A stretch of 64,000 nt of DNA from Tepidimonas sediminis (GTDB lineage: Bacteria > Pseudomonadota > Gammaproteobacteria > Burkholderiales > Burkholderiaceae_C). Positions 17,120 through 26,723 of the stretch are shown here, piece after piece (positions within the stretch are counted from its first letter, which is position 1; the number at the start of each line of letters is the position of its first letter). Made by a program: the position numbers and the translations under genes. The notes beneath the pieces were generated by a model. The model saw only the letters and a list, made by a program, of their open reading frames with translations, had not been told where the DNA came from and ran no database searches. Location of the stretch: NCBI RefSeq assembly GCF_007556605.1, contig NZ_VJND01000010.1:1-64000 (forward strand). Reading direction: 5' to 3'.

Positions 17120-17791
17120 ATGCTGGCCAACCTGGACTGGTCGTTCTACCGCTGGGACGTCATCGGCCCGTTCGTCTGGAAGGGGCTGCAGTTCAGCGTG
17201 ATGCTGACGGTGGTGGCCACGCTCGGCGGCATCGCGCTGGGCACGCTGCTGGCGCTGATGCGCCTGTCGGGCCGGCCGTGGCTGGCGCTGCCGGCCACCG
17301 TCTACGTCAACGGCATGCGCAGCATCCCGCTGGTGATGGTGATCCTGTGGTTCTTCCTGCTGGTGCCGCTGATCATCGGCCGGCCGATCGGCGCGGAGCT
17401 GTCGGCGGTGATCACCTTCATCGCGTTCGAGGCGGCCTACTTCAGCGAGATCGTGCGCGCCGGCATCCAGTCGATCCCGCGCGGGCAGGTCTACGCCGGC
17501 CAGGCGCTGGGGCTGACCTACGGACAGAACATGCGCTACGTGATCCTGCCGCAGGCGTTTCGCAACATGCTGCCGGTGTTCCTGACGCAGACCATCATCC
17601 TGTTCCAGGACACCTCGCTGGTGTACGCGATCGGCGCCTACGACCTGCTGAAGGGCTTCGAGATCGCCGGCAAGAACCACGGCCGTCCGATCGAGGCGTA
17701 TCTGGCCGCCGCGGTGGTCTATTTCGTCATCTGCTACACGTTGTCGGCGCTGGTCAAGCGCCTGCACGCGCGCATCGCCATCATCCGTTGA
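17120..17791 (+). CDS. gltK: Glutamate/aspartate ABC transporter permease
   Basis: A 223-aa permease beginning [20 protein letters not shown], with the EAA loop [20 protein letters not shown] and [19 protein letters not shown] typical of GltK. The GAGGG ribosome site lies inside the end of gltJ. ATG at 17120 follows the gltJ stop by 2 bp. Confidence 0.94.
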   Translation: MLANLDWSFYRWDVIGPFVWKGLQFSVMLTVVATLGGIALGTLLALMRLSGRPWLALPATVYVNGMRSIPLVMVILWFFLLVPLIIGRPIGAELSAVITFIAFEAAYFSEIVRAGIQSIPRGQVYAGQALGLTYGQNMRYVILPQAFRNMLPVFLTQTIILFQDTSLVYAIGAYDLLKGFEIAGKNHGRPIEAYLAAAVVYFVICYTLSALVKRLHARIAIIR

Positions 17792-17868
17792 ACCCTCATC
17801 CGGGGCCGCGCGGCCCGGCGCCCCGCCCCAGGCCGCACGCCGCCCCGCCGCCCACCGAAGGAGTCGTC

Positions 17869-18618
<750 letters not shown>

Positions 18619-18738
18619 ACGGGGATGCGCCAGCGGACCGCGACCGGCTTGGCGCCGCGGACCGCAGCCGCGGGCCGGCATGCCGGCCCGCTCGATGTGT
18701 CAGGGCCAGGCCGCCGTGATGCGTACGTTCCCCCAAAC

Positions 18739-18766
18739 GAAAGGACTCCCCGCGGGGAGCCCTTTT
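18739..18766 (+). terminator. Bidirectional rho-independent terminator
   Basis: A perfect CTCCCCGCGGGGAG palindrome (18746-18759) is flanked by AAAGG on the left and CCTTTT on the right, giving a longer stem and U-rich tails in both directions. It separates gltL from the convergent rhodanese gene. Confidence 0.85.
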
Positions 18767-18806
18767 GCGCTGGCGACGGGCGGGCGGCGTTCGCCCCCCT
18801 TCGGGA

Positions 18807-19796
18807 TCACATCGCCGCCGGCACCGGCGCGTTCATCGCGCGCTTCTCGAGCGTCCACTGGTGCAGCGAGCCGTCGAAGTTGCGCGCCTGCGCGTTGCCC
18901 AGGATCTCACGGACGATGAACCAGGGCAGCGAGGAGTCGTTGCCGCTGTTGCAGTAGGTGATCAGCGGCTTGGACGGATCGACGCCGAGGGACTGAAACA
19001 CCGCGCGGTAGGTCTCGGGTTTGAGCAGCCGGATCGCGCCGCCGCGGGTCACGAACAGCGTCTCCAGCGGCACGTTGCGCGCGCCGGGGATATGGCCGTA
19101 GGCGGAGACGTAGTCACGCTTGAAGACACCGAGGTACATGGCCGTCGAGCGGGTGTCGACCAGCTGCACGTCCTTCTTCTCCATCGCCGCGGCCACGTCC
19201 GGCGAGTCGGCCACGAGGCTGGCGAAGCGGTCGGCGGTGGCCTTCCAGGTGGTGGTCAGCGGCGCCGGGGCGTCCTTGCTCCACGCCCGCCCCTCCAGCA
19301 GCCAGGCCACCATGCCGCCGTCCAGCAGCGCCACCGGCGTGTCGGCGTACGCCTTGAAGAGGATGTGCAGGCGCGCCGCGTCGTTGAAGTCGGAGATCTT
19401 CTGCCCCTCGGGCACCAGCACGATCGGCTTGTCGGCCAGCACGCCCACCGACTGCACGACCTTCTCGAAGGTGGCGCGGTCCGGCAGCAGGTACTTGACC
19501 TTGTTGCCGCCGATCTCGCGCTCGGTGCGCAGCTCCTTGGCCAGGAACAGGCGCGAGCCGGGGATGTGGCCGCCGAACTCGTCCAGCACCTTCTTGCCGT
19601 CCTTGGTGGTCTCGAACTCCGGCTCGCGCGTGAAGCTCTTGGCGTCGGTACGGATCTCGATCACCTGGACCTTGTCGAGGTTGTCGGCCAGCCACTGCGT
19701 GCTGACCACCGGGCCGGGCAGCACGCCCTGGGCCCAGGCGCTGGCGGCCAGCGCGGCCGCGCCCAGCGCCACTGCGATGCGTCGAAGCGTTTTCAT
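18807..19796 (-). CDS. Periplasmic tandem-rhodanese sulfurtransferase
   Basis: A 329-aa exported protein. A Sec signal (MKTLRRIAVALGAAALAASA, cleaved after AWA) is followed by two rhodanese domains. The C-terminal domain has the catalytic loop YCNSGND near residue 283 after GHIPGARNVPLETLF. The N-terminal domain keeps the fold (GHIPGSRLFLAKEL, VALLDGGMVAWLLEG) but has VPEGQKISD where a catalytic Cys would be, so it is structural. Thiosulfate or a related sulfane donor is likely. AAGGAGAGACGAC precedes the ATG. It lies near two YeeE/YedE thiosulfate-type transporters in the same direction. Confidence 0.88.
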   Translation of the reverse strand: MKTLRRIAVALGAAALAASAWAQGVLPGPVVSTQWLADNLDKVQVIEIRTDAKSFTREPEFETTKDGKKVLDEFGGHIPGSRLFLAKELRTEREIGGNKVKYLLPDRATFEKVVQSVGVLADKPIVLVPEGQKISDFNDAARLHILFKAYADTPVALLDGGMVAWLLEGRAWSKDAPAPLTTTWKATADRFASLVADSPDVAAAMEKKDVQLVDTRSTAMYLGVFKRDYVSAYGHIPGARNVPLETLFVTRGGAIRLLKPETYRAVFQSLGVDPSKPLITYCNSGNDSSLPWFIVREILGNAQARNFDGSLHQWTLEKRAMNAPVPAAM

Positions 19797-19826
19797 CGTC
19801 GTCTCTCCTTGGGGGCAAACAATCGG

Positions 19827-20483
19827 TCAGGTCAGGCCCAGCCGCCGCAGGCGCGGCGCCAGCGCCGCATCGGTGGCGCTGAGCACCTCGAGCGTGCGGT
19901 CCTCCCACACCTGCTCGGCCGCCCGGCGGCGCAGGTGGGGCTCCAGCGCCGCGTCGCGCGCGCGCAGCAGCGCGGCGAGCTCGTCGGCGAACAGCTGCAC
20001 CATCGCGGTCAGCCAGCGCGCCAGCGGCGCCAGCCGCCCGCCGCGCCGCACGATGCGAAACGCCGGCAGGCGCGCGATCAGCTCCGCCGCCGGCGCCCAG
20101 CGCCCGGCGGTCACCCAGCGGTTGGTGGTGAACCAGCGCAGCGGCTGGCCGCGCGCATCCAGCGCCAGCGCCGCCAGGTGCACGTGCTCGCCCGGGGCGG
20201 GGCCTTCCCAGAACAGGTGGAAGTGGCCGTGCTCGGGCGCGGCGTCGGCGCCCCAGCGCTGCGCGCCGCCGTGCGCGTGGTAATAAAAACGCGTGCCGTG
20301 CGCCGCATCGACGACGTCGCGCGCCGGGTAGTGGCGCAGCTCCTCGAAGCGGCGCGCGCCGCCCAGCGCCGCCTGCGCCAGCGACACGCCGCGCTGCGCC
20401 AGCGCCAGCGGCACCTCCAGCGCCACGCGCGCCGCGGCGGCCAGCGCGGCGCGGTCGGCAGCGGCGGTGGGCATCCGGTCCAT
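19827..20483 (-). CDS. Conserved hypothetical protein (DUF6969-like)
   Basis: A 218-aa soluble protein with no signal peptide or membrane segment. It is His- and aromatic-rich in the centre (RFYYHAHGGAQRWG, HGHFHLFWEGPAPGEHVHLA), followed by WFTTNRWVTAGRW. The pattern resembles a Burkholderiales family I recall as DUF6969, of unknown function. The His clusters may bind metal, but this is inference. It lies 30 bp upstream of the rhodanese gene in the same direction and may be part of the sulfur-related unit. Confidence 0.6.
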   Translation of the reverse strand: MDRMPTAAADRAALAAAARVALEVPLALAQRGVSLAQAALGGARRFEELRHYPARDVVDAAHGTRFYYHAHGGAQRWGADAAPEHGHFHLFWEGPAPGEHVHLAALALDARGQPLRWFTTNRWVTAGRWAPAAELIARLPAFRIVRRGGRLAPLARWLTAMVQLFADELAALLRARDAALEPHLRRRAAEQVWEDRTLEVLSATDAALAPRLRRLGLT

Positions 20484-20534
20484 GGCGGTCGCGGACGGAT
20501 CAGGCGCGCGCGGGCGATCGGGCGGTGGCGTCGC

Positions 20535-20783
20535 TCAGCGCTTCGGCGCGCACGGGTTGGCCGGCGCGCAGGGGTTGTCGCCCTCAATGCGCTTCTTCTT
20601 TTTCTTCTTCTCGGCGCCGGGCGCGCACGGGTTGCCCGGGGCGCACGGGTTGCCGGCGGCGCTGGCGGCCGGCTTGCCGTCGGCCTTCGGCGCCGGCTGC
20701 GCCATCGCGGCCGGGGCCACGAGGCTGGAGGCGACCAGCAGCGCGGTCAGGGTCTGGGTCAAGGGTTGCTTGCGGGTCTTCAT
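20535..20783 (-). CDS. Small secreted protein with four NPCAP repeats
   Basis: An 82-aa protein. A long Sec signal (MKTRKQPLTQTLTALLVASS, probably cleaved after AMA) leaves a mature peptide of about 50 residues. That peptide carries four copies of N-P-C-A-P: GNPCAPGNPCAPG, a run of six Lys, then DNPCAPANPCAPK. Only four Cys occur, one per repeat, spaced evenly in pairs, which suggests metal or sulfur binding in the periplasm. It lies between the YeeE/YedE pair and the hypothetical/rhodanese genes in the same direction. I do not recognise a named family. No clear ribosome site precedes the ATG at 20783. Confidence 0.6.
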   Translation of the reverse strand: MKTRKQPLTQTLTALLVASSLVAPAAMAQPAPKADGKPAASAAGNPCAPGNPCAPGAEKKKKKKRIEGDNPCAPANPCAPKR

Positions 20784-20883
20784 GGTCGGTTTCGGTGTCG
20801 GTGACGAGGAAAGGAGGGTGGAGGGCGCCGGGCCGCGCGGAGGGTGCAGGTGGCCCCGGCGCACGGGAACCGCGCGGACGGGC

Positions 20884-21540
20884 TCAGCCGGCCTGACGCG
20901 CCTGCGTGGCGGTGCCGCAGCCCTGCGCGCCGCAGCCGCAGCCGGCCTCGCCGAGCACGGCCTCCTGCGCGTCGATCGGGCCGCCGTGGCGCTGCTCGAA
21001 CCAGCGGCCGAGGTGGTACACGCCGACCAGCGCGGCGGCCATCGCGCCGATGATCCACCACGGCGAGATGCCCCAGGCGTCGTGCAGCGTGTCGCCCGAC
21101 TCGACCTCGGCCATCGCCATGATGGCCTCGATCGCCGGGCCGTAGAGGCCCGCGAAGGCGAACGTGCCGACGATCAGCCCGGCGAAGAACACCAGCGCGT
21201 CCAGCCGGCCCGAGGCCACGCCGACCACCGAGGTGCCGGGGCAGTAGCCGCCGATCGCGAAGCCGGCGCCGACCAGCACGCCGCCGATGGCCGAGGCCAT
21301 CATCAGCGACGTCGGCACGAACACCGCGTCCAGATCCAGCACGCCGGCCATGCCGAGCAGCTGCAACCCGACGGCGGCCACCACGATGGCCGTGAACATC
21401 ACCTTCAGCACCGACCAGTCGCGCAGCGTGAACTGGCCGGTCAGCTTGCACGGGCTGCCGAAGCCGGCGTTTTCCAGAATGAAGCCGAACGCCACGCCGA
21501 CCAGCAGCGCCGACCAGACGGTTTCCTGCAGCGGGAACAT
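20884..21540 (-). CDS. YeeE/YedE-family sulfur transporter, half-size subunit
   Basis: A 218-aa membrane protein with about four to five helices. It has the conserved Cys motifs ENAGFGSPCKLTGQF and GGYCPGTSVVGVASG that line the sulfur-compound path in YeeE-type thiosulfate transporters. The tail is unusual: GEAGCGCGAQGCG adds four more Cys beyond the last helix and could bind metal or hand on sulfur. It is 4 bp downstream of the other half-size subunit, so the pair probably makes one transporter equivalent to a full-length YeeE (the PmpAB arrangement). Confidence 0.88.
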   Translation of the reverse strand: MFPLQETVWSALLVGVAFGFILENAGFGSPCKLTGQFTLRDWSVLKVMFTAIVVAAVGLQLLGMAGVLDLDAVFVPTSLMMASAIGGVLVGAGFAIGGYCPGTSVVGVASGRLDALVFFAGLIVGTFAFAGLYGPAIEAIMAMAEVESGDTLHDAWGISPWWIIGAMAAALVGVYHLGRWFEQRHGGPIDAQEAVLGEAGCGCGAQGCGTATQARQAG

Positions 21541-21544
21541 GGCC

Positions 21545-22075
21545 TCAGACCCCCTTGACGAGACGGCTGACGATCAGCCCGGTGACGAAGAACGCGCCGA
21601 GGAAGACGAACGCGGCGATCGACAGCGTGGCCGCGCCGGACAGGCCCAGCCCGCTGGTGCAGCCGGCGGCGATGCGCGCGCCGAAGCCGGCCAGCAGCCC
21701 GCCGATCAGCGCGGTGGCGATGCGCTTGCCGGTGCCGACGCGCGCGGCGCCATCGAGCTGCACGCGCAGCCGCCCGCCCAGGAACGCCGCCAGCAGCGCG
21801 CCGGCGAACACGCCGATCACCTGCCAGGTGATCCAGCCGTCGAGGATGTCGGGCCGCGCCATCGCGCCGAGGTAGGCGTTGGCCTGGATCACCTCCGGGG
21901 CGGCCTGCAGCCCGAGCCAGGCGCTCAGCCGCGTGGTGAAGCCGGTGGCACCCAGCCCGTGCCCGGTCAGCACGAAGGTGACCAGCAGCGTGACGCCCAG
22001 CGCCACGCCCGCCAGCCACGGGTTCCAGAGGGGTTTCGGGGTCGTCGTCATGATGGCGATCGTGAGAAAGATCAA
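21545..22075 (-). CDS. YeeE/YedE-family sulfur transporter, half-size subunit
   Basis: A 176-aa membrane protein with the motif FGARIAAGCTSGLGLSGAA, carrying the conserved Cys of the YeeE family, and a terminal helix ending LIVSRLVKGV. I chose ATG at 22075 because TAAGG lies 7 nt upstream; the inner ATG at 22051 (MTTTPKPLWNP) lacks a ribosome site. It is the first gene of the leftward sulfur cluster, followed by its partner subunit after 4 bp. Confidence 0.88.
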   Translation of the reverse strand: MIFLTIAIMTTTPKPLWNPWLAGVALGVTLLVTFVLTGHGLGATGFTTRLSAWLGLQAAPEVIQANAYLGAMARPDILDGWITWQVIGVFAGALLAAFLGGRLRVQLDGAARVGTGKRIATALIGGLLAGFGARIAAGCTSGLGLSGAATLSIAAFVFLGAFFVTGLIVSRLVKGV

Positions 22076-22178
22076 TGAACCTTACCCGGCAGAGTATAGG
22101 CAACGACGGCGACGGGTGCAACGGTCAGGCCGCCGGACCTGGCGGATCGCGGCGCGGGCGGGACCGTGGCGGCGTCGT

Positions 22179-22565
22179 TCAGACGCGCTCGACCGTGCCG
22201 CCGTAGCGCGCCACCGTGGCGTCGTGCGTCAGCAGGCGCATCGGCTCCACCCGTGCCTGCGCCACCAGCAGGCGGTCGAACGGGTCGGCATGCAGCGGCG
22301 GCAGGTCGGCCACCGCGACGGCGTGCTCCGGCGCCACCGGCAGGAAACGGTAGCCGGACGCCTCGAAGTAGCGCAGCGCCTCGGCGCCGGAGACCGGCAT
22401 GTCGCCGCGCGCCAGCGCGTGCTTGATCGTGATCTCCCAAAGCGTCGCGGCGCTGATCCAGACGGTGGCGCGCGGCGACTCGATCAGCTCGCGCGCCCGC
22501 GCCGACAGACGGGGGCTGTCGGTGATGGCCCACAGCGCCACGTGGGTGTCGAGCAGCAGGTTCAC
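22179..22565 (-). CDS. PIN-domain toxin, VapC type
   Basis: A 128-aa PIN ribonuclease beginning [14 protein letters not shown] (first catalytic Asp), with [20 protein letters not shown] (Glu) and [17 protein letters not shown] (Asp pair) then [11 protein letters not shown]. These match the PIN toxins that pair with Phd-type antitoxins. The start is GTG at 22563-22565, overlapping the antitoxin stop by 4 bp (GTGA), which implies translational coupling. Confidence 0.9.
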   Translation of the reverse strand: MNLLLDTHVALWAITDSPRLSARARELIESPRATVWISAATLWEITIKHALARGDMPVSGAEALRYFEASGYRFLPVAPEHAVAVADLPPLHADPFDRLLVAQARVEPMRLLTHDATVARYGGTVERV

Positions 22566-22807
22566 GCGCCGCCCCCGAGGAACAGGCGCGCCACCTCGTC
22601 GTTGTGCGCGTCGATGTCGTCCGGCACGGTGAAGCGCCCCTTGGCCACGCCGATGCGCGGCCCCGCCGGCGCGGCCTCCAGCGGCACCAGCCGCGCCGCC
22701 GGGCGGCCGTTGCGCGCGATGACGATCTCGCGCTCGCGCCCCTCCTCCAGCGCCTGCACCAGGCGCGACAGCGAGGACTTGGCCTGCAGCATGTTGACGG
22801 CGGTCAT
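22562..22807 (-). CDS. Phd/YefM-type antitoxin
   Basis: An 81-aa antitoxin. The N terminus, [20 protein letters not shown] then [17 protein letters not shown], is the DNA-binding Phd fold. The C-terminal [19 protein letters not shown] should wrap the toxin. AGGAG lies 6 nt before the ATG. Antitoxin precedes toxin as usual. The module fills the space between the divergent YeeE gene and pyrC. Confidence 0.9.
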   Translation of the reverse strand: MTAVNMLQAKSSLSRLVQALEEGREREIVIARNGRPAARLVPLEAAPAGPRIGVAKGRFTVPDDIDAHNDEVARLFLGGGA

Positions 22808-22934
22808 GGGGACTCCTGCGTCATGGCACTGGTCTTAGTCTGGTCTGGCCAGAATGGTTTGTCAACCTGTCCGTCTGCCATCCGCCGCCGGGCCATGGCG
22901 TCCCCGAATCGCGCCGGATCCGGCCCCGCTCTGC

Positions 22935-22940
22935 GACAAT
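22935..22940 (+). promoter_or_regulatory. -10-like hexamer GACAAT, leaderless start for pyrC
   Basis: GACAAT ends 8 nt before the pyrC ATG at 22949. No ribosome site is visible. Confidence 0.5.
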
Positions 22941-22948
22941 GCCGCCCG

Positions 22949-24004
22949 ATGAGCCCCGCCCCCGACACCCTGACCCTGATCCGCCCCGACGACTGGCACG
23001 TGCACCTGCGCGACGGCGCGGCACTGGCCACGACGGTGGCGCACACGGCGGCGCAGTTCGCGCGCGCCATCGTCATGCCCAACCTGAAGCCGCCGGTGAC
23101 CACCGCGGCGCAGGCGGCCGCCTACCGCGAGCGCATCCTGGCGGCGCGGCCGGCCGGCGTGGCGTTCGAGCCGCTGATGACGCTGTACCTGACCGACCAC
23201 CTGCCGCCGCAGGAGATCGAGCGCGCGCGCGAGGCCGGCGTGGTGGCGGTCAAGCTCTACCCGGCCGGCGCCACCACGAACAGCGACGCCGGCGTCACCG
23301 ACCTGCGCCGCACCTACCGGACGCTGGAGGCGATGCAGCGCGCGGGGCTGCTGCTGCTGGTGCACGGCGAGGTCACCGACGCCGAGATCGACATCTTCGA
23401 CCGCGAGGCGGTGTTCATCGAGCGGGTGCTGGAGCCGCTGCGGCGCGACTTCCCGGGTCTCAGGATCGTGCTGGAGCACATCACGACGAAGGAGGCGGCG
23501 CAGTACGTCGCCGACGCCGGGCCGAACCTGGCGGCCACGATCACCGCGCACCACCTGCTCTACAACCGCAACGCGCTGCTGGCCGGCGGCATCCGGCCGC
23601 ACCACTACTGCCTGCCGGTGCTCAAGCGCGAGGTGCACCGCCAGGCGCTGGTGGCGGCGGCCACCAGTGGCCATCCGCGTTTCTTCCTCGGCACCGACAG
23701 CGCGCCGCACGCGGTGCAGCTCAAGGAGCACGCCTGCGGCTGCGCCGGCTGCTACACCGCGCCGGCGGCGCTGGAACTCTACGCCGAGGCGTTCGAGGCC
23801 GCCGGCGCGCTGGACAGGCTGGAGGGCTTCGCCAGCCTGCACGGGCCGGATTTCTACGGCCTGCCGCGCAACACGGAGCGCGTGACGCTCAAGCGCGAGG
23901 CGTGGACGGTGCCCGAGCGCCACCGCTTCGGCGACGCGGAGGTGCGGCCGCTGCGCGCCGGCGAGACGCTGCGCTGGCGGCTGCAGCCCGCCGGCGCAGC
24001 CTGA
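22949..24004 (+). CDS. pyrC: Dihydroorotase
   Basis: A 351-aa zinc amidohydrolase of the class II dihydroorotase group, which closes carbamoyl-aspartate to dihydroorotate in pyrimidine synthesis. Visible are [10 protein letters not shown] (metal His pair), [18 protein letters not shown] with the carboxylated Lys, VHGEVTD (His), [13 protein letters not shown] (His) and FLGTDSAPH with the catalytic Asp. The reading frame is open upstream, but ATG at 22949 gives the family start. No ribosome site is present; GACAAT is 8 nt upstream. Confidence 0.97.
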   Translation: MSPAPDTLTLIRPDDWHVHLRDGAALATTVAHTAAQFARAIVMPNLKPPVTTAAQAAAYRERILAARPAGVAFEPLMTLYLTDHLPPQEIERAREAGVVAVKLYPAGATTNSDAGVTDLRRTYRTLEAMQRAGLLLLVHGEVTDAEIDIFDREAVFIERVLEPLRRDFPGLRIVLEHITTKEAAQYVADAGPNLAATITAHHLLYNRNALLAGGIRPHHYCLPVLKREVHRQALVAAATSGHPRFFLGTDSAPHAVQLKEHACGCAGCYTAPAALELYAEAFEAAGALDRLEGFASLHGPDFYGLPRNTERVTLKREAWTVPERHRFGDAEVRPLRAGETLRWRLQPAGAA

Positions 24005-24085
24005 GGCGGCGTGCGCGGCGCCACCGCGCCCGCTACGATGCAGGCCACGCCAGCCCGCGCAACCGGACTGGCACCGGAGACGGCG

Positions 24086-24952
24086 ATGCGCATCCTGACC
24101 TGGAACGTGCAGTGGTTTCGCGGCATGGACGGCCGCGTGGACGTGACGCGCGTGCTGCGCCACGCGCTCGAGTGGGGCCGCGAGCCGCACGTGATCGGCC
24201 TGCAGGAGGTCGCGCAGCACTACCCCGGGCTGGAGGGGGCGGGCGAGGCCGACCAGGTCGCGCAGGTGCGCGCGGCGCTGCCCGGCTACGAGGTCTTCTT
24301 TGCCGCCGCGATCGACGAATGGCGCCCAGGCCGCCCCACCCGGCAGCGCTTCGGCAACCTGATCGCCACGCGGCTGCCGGTGCTGCGCGTGCAGCCGCTG
24401 GCGCTGCCGTACCCGGCGGATGCGGCGGTGCCGTCGATGCCGCGCGTGCTGGCGGCGCTGACGGTGCAGGCGCCGTGGGGGCCGCTGCGCGTCGGCGCCA
24501 CGCACCTGGCCTACTACAGCGCGGCGCAGCGGCTGGCGCAGGCGCGCTCGCTCGTGGCCTGGCAGCGCGAGGCCGCGGCCATGGCCGCGCAGCCGCCGGC
24601 GCTGGGCGAGGAGCTGCCCGACACGCCGTTTCAGCCGCGCCCGCATGCCGCCGAGGCGGTGCTGATGGGCGACTTCAACGCGCCGCCGCACGATGCCGCC
24701 TGCCTCGAGCTGACCGCCGCCACCGACGGCGCGCCGGCGTTCCTCGACGCCTGGGCGCTGGCGCACCCCGGCACGCCGCAGCCGCCGACGTTTCGCGTGC
24801 ACGAGCCGGGGGCGCAGCCGGTGACCTGCGACTACCTGTTCATCACCCCGGGGCTGGCGCGGCGCGTGCGGCGGGTGGCGCTCGATTCTGCTACCCTGCT
24901 GTCCGACCATCAGCCGCTGCTGATGGAACTCGACGATCGCGATGGGGTCTGA
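24086..24952 (+). CDS. Endonuclease/exonuclease/phosphatase-family protein
   Basis: A 288-aa member of the metal-dependent EEP fold. It begins MRILTWNVQWFRGMDGRVDV (conserved Asn) and has PHVIGLQEVAQHY (catalytic Glu), GATHLAYYSAAQRLAQAR, LMGDFNAPPHDAA (Asp-x-Asn) and the terminal LLSDHQPLLMEL (Asp-His pair). All catalytic positions are present. Members cleave DNA, lipid phosphates or nucleotides; the substrate is unknown. GGAGA lies 5 nt before the chosen ATG. It follows pyrC by 81 bp. Confidence 0.87.
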   Translation: MRILTWNVQWFRGMDGRVDVTRVLRHALEWGREPHVIGLQEVAQHYPGLEGAGEADQVAQVRAALPGYEVFFAAAIDEWRPGRPTRQRFGNLIATRLPVLRVQPLALPYPADAAVPSMPRVLAALTVQAPWGPLRVGATHLAYYSAAQRLAQARSLVAWQREAAAMAAQPPALGEELPDTPFQPRPHAAEAVLMGDFNAPPHDAACLELTAATDGAPAFLDAWALAHPGTPQPPTFRVHEPGAQPVTCDYLFITPGLARRVRRVALDSATLLSDHQPLLMELDDRDGV

Positions 24953-25051
24953 GCGGGCTGCACGCCCCTGCGGCGCGCAGCGCTTGCGTGCGGGCGCCGC
25001 GCCCCCATCTACCGACCGATCCTCCCTCTCAACCTCGATTCCGGAAACGCC

Positions 25052-25921
25052 ATGAAACGCATTCTGTTGCTGGTTCTGACCAACCTCGCCGTGATGGCGG
25101 TGTTGTTGATCACCACCCGCATCCTGGGCGTGGATCGCTTCCTGACCGCCAACGGGCTGGACGTCACGGCGCTGGCGTTGTTCTCGCTGGTGATCGGCTT
25201 CGGCGGCGCCTTCATCTCGCTGCTGATCAGCAAGCCGATGGCCAAGTGGAGCACCGGCATGGTCATCATCGACCAGCCGCGCAACGCCGACGAGGCCTGG
25301 CTGCTGGCCACCGTGCGCAGGCTGGCCGACAAGGCCGGCATCGGCATGCCCGAGGTCGGCATCTACGAGGGCGAGCCCAACGCGTTTGCCACCGGCGCGT
25401 TCAAGAACGACGCGCTGGTGGGCGTCTCCACGGGCCTGCTGCGCAACATGACGCGCGAGGAGGTGGAAGCGGTGCTGGCGCACGAGGTGGCGCACATCGC
25501 CAACGGCGACATGGTGACGATGACGCTGATCCAGGGCGTCATGAACACCTTCGTCGTGTTCCTGAGCCGCGTCATCGGCTACGTGGTCGACAGCTTCCTG
25601 CGCCGCGGCGACAGCGAGCAGTCCGGCCCTGGCATCGGCTACCTGGTCACCAGCATCGTGATGGAGGTGATCCTTGGTTTCTTGGCCGCCATCATCGTGG
25701 CCTGGTTCAGCCGCCAGCGCGAGTTCCGCGCCGACGCCGGCGCCGCGATGCTGATGGGGCGCAAGCAGCCGATGATCAACGCGCTGGCGCGCCTGGGCGG
25801 GCTGGAGCCGGGCGCCCTGCCGCAGGGCATGCAGGCGCTGGGCATCACCGGCAGCCTGGGCAAGCTGTTCGCCACCCACCCGCCGATCGAGGAGCGCATC
25901 GCCGCGCTGCAGGCGCTGTGA
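25052..25921 (+). CDS. htpX: Membrane zinc protease HtpX
   Basis: A 289-aa M48B peptidase. Two N-terminal helices ([20 protein letters not shown] and [20 protein letters not shown]) precede the zinc motif [13 protein letters not shown]. Another helix pair follows, and [19 protein letters not shown] supplies the third ligand. HtpX degrades misfolded inner-membrane proteins and is often stress-induced. It ends 22 bp before the first copy of the 45-bp repeat, so before the TA insert it probably ended 22 bp from the FAD oxidoreductase stop. Confidence 0.97.
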   Translation: MKRILLLVLTNLAVMAVLLITTRILGVDRFLTANGLDVTALALFSLVIGFGGAFISLLISKPMAKWSTGMVIIDQPRNADEAWLLATVRRLADKAGIGMPEVGIYEGEPNAFATGAFKNDALVGVSTGLLRNMTREEVEAVLAHEVAHIANGDMVTMTLIQGVMNTFVVFLSRVIGYVVDSFLRRGDSEQSGPGIGYLVTSIVMEVILGFLAAIIVAWFSRQREFRADAGAAMLMGRKQPMINALARLGGLEPGALPQGMQALGITGSLGKLFATHPPIEERIAALQAL

Positions 25922-25943
25922 CCGCGGGCTGACGACGTCCGCG

Positions 25944-25988
25944 TCAGCCGTAGGCCAGCGCCAGGCGCGCGGCGCGGTCGGGCGGCGG
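25944..25988. repeat. 45-bp direct repeat, left copy
   Basis: Identical over 45 bp to 26714-26758. It duplicates the last 14 codons and stop of the minus-strand FAD oxidoreductase. After the perfect part the two flanks remain alike for about 10 bp if 3 bp are skipped (GGCTTGGCG versus GGCTCGGCG). Confidence 0.95.
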
Positions 25989-25990
25989 GC

Positions 25991-26019
25991 TTGGCGAGGC
26001 CCGCCGGAATGGTTACACT
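25991..26019 (+). promoter_or_regulatory. Promoter of the PIN/RHH toxin-antitoxin operon
   Basis: TTGGCG (25991-25996), 17-bp spacer, TACACT (26014-26019). The -10 ends 9 nt before the ATG at 26029 and no ribosome site is present, so the PIN message would be nearly leaderless. The promoter starts just inside the repeat, so the insert carries its own expression signal. Confidence 0.6.
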
Positions 26020-26028
26020 GGCGCCACC

Positions 26029-26454
26029 ATGCGCGTCGTGCTCGACACCTCGGTGCTGGTGGCCGCCGCTCGCTCCCGCCGCGGGGCCAGCCACCGAATC
26101 GTGGCCGCCCTGCCGCACCCAAGGTTTCAGATCGCGTTGTCGGTGGCGCTGTACACCGAATGGCAGGCGGTGCTGACGCGGCCCGAGCATCGGCCTGCCG
26201 GGCTCGGCGTGGAGGACGTGCTGGATTACCTGCGTTACCTGGCGTCGATCGCCCACCTGCAGGACGTGCACTACCTCTGGCGCCCTTTCCTGCGCGATCC
26301 CGACGACGACATGGTGCTCGAGTGCGCGGTGGCCTCCGGCAGCCGCTACCTCATCACCCACAACGTCGCGGATTTCCGCGGCGCTGAGACGCTGGGCGTG
26401 CAGGCCGTCACGCCCGCGTGGTTCTGGACCGAAGGGCTGGGAGCCGAACCATGA
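26029..26454 (+). CDS. PIN-domain putative toxin (COG1569 type)
   Basis: A 141-aa PIN ribonuclease. It begins MRVVLDTSVLVAAARSRRGA (catalytic Asp), has LSVALYTEWQAVLTRPEH (Glu region), then FLRDPDDDMVLECAVASGS (acidic pair) and YLITHNVADFRGAETLGV (last Asp). This is the PIN_3 group whose toxin gene usually precedes an RHH partner, as here. The stop overlaps the next start by 4 bp (ATGA). The gene lies in a 725-bp insert between 45-bp direct repeats. Confidence 0.87.
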   Translation: MRVVLDTSVLVAAARSRRGASHRIVAALPHPRFQIALSVALYTEWQAVLTRPEHRPAGLGVEDVLDYLRYLASIAHLQDVHYLWRPFLRDPDDDMVLECAVASGSRYLITHNVADFRGAETLGVQAVTPAWFWTEGLGAEP

Positions 26455-26723
26455 CCGCCTTGACCGTGCGCCTTCCGACCTCGCTGCATCAGCGCATCCG
26501 CGAACTGGCCGCCCGCGACGGCATTTCCGTCAATCAGTTCATCGCCAGCGCCGCCGCCGAAAAGCTGGCCAGCGTGCTGACCTTGGAATACCTGCGTCGG
26601 GAGGCATCCGGCGCCACGCGCACGGCGTTCGAGCGCTACCTGCAGGCGGTGCCGGACGTCGAGCCTGCGTTGGATACCGACCGGTTGCCCGCACCCACCG
26701 CGGGCCGAGACCCTCAGCCGTAG
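26451..26723 (+). CDS. Ribbon-helix-helix antitoxin
   Basis: A 90-aa protein beginning MTALTVRLPTSLHQRIRELA and ARDGISVNQFIASAAAEKLA, a clear ribbon-helix-helix DNA-binding domain of the CopG/HicB-C type. The rest (FERYLQAVPDVEPALDTDR) should contact the PIN toxin. Its start overlaps the toxin stop by 4 bp. Its last codons and stop run 10 bp into the right-hand 45-bp repeat, so the antitoxin C terminus (GRDPQP) is partly encoded by the duplicated sequence. Confidence 0.85.
   Translation: MTALTVRLPTSLHQRIRELAARDGISVNQFIASAAAEKLASVLTLEYLRREASGATRTAFERYLQAVPDVEPALDTDRLPAPTAGRDPQP

Noticed and set aside
18619-18738. A short gene between gltL and its terminator
   Set aside because: Only frame extensions of neighbouring shadows occur; there is no ribosome site or recognisable product.
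22862-26122. A 1086-codon minus-strand frame opposite pyrC, the EEP gene and htpX
   Set aside because: It is antisense to three well-supported genes and crosses their intergenic regions with no family resemblance.
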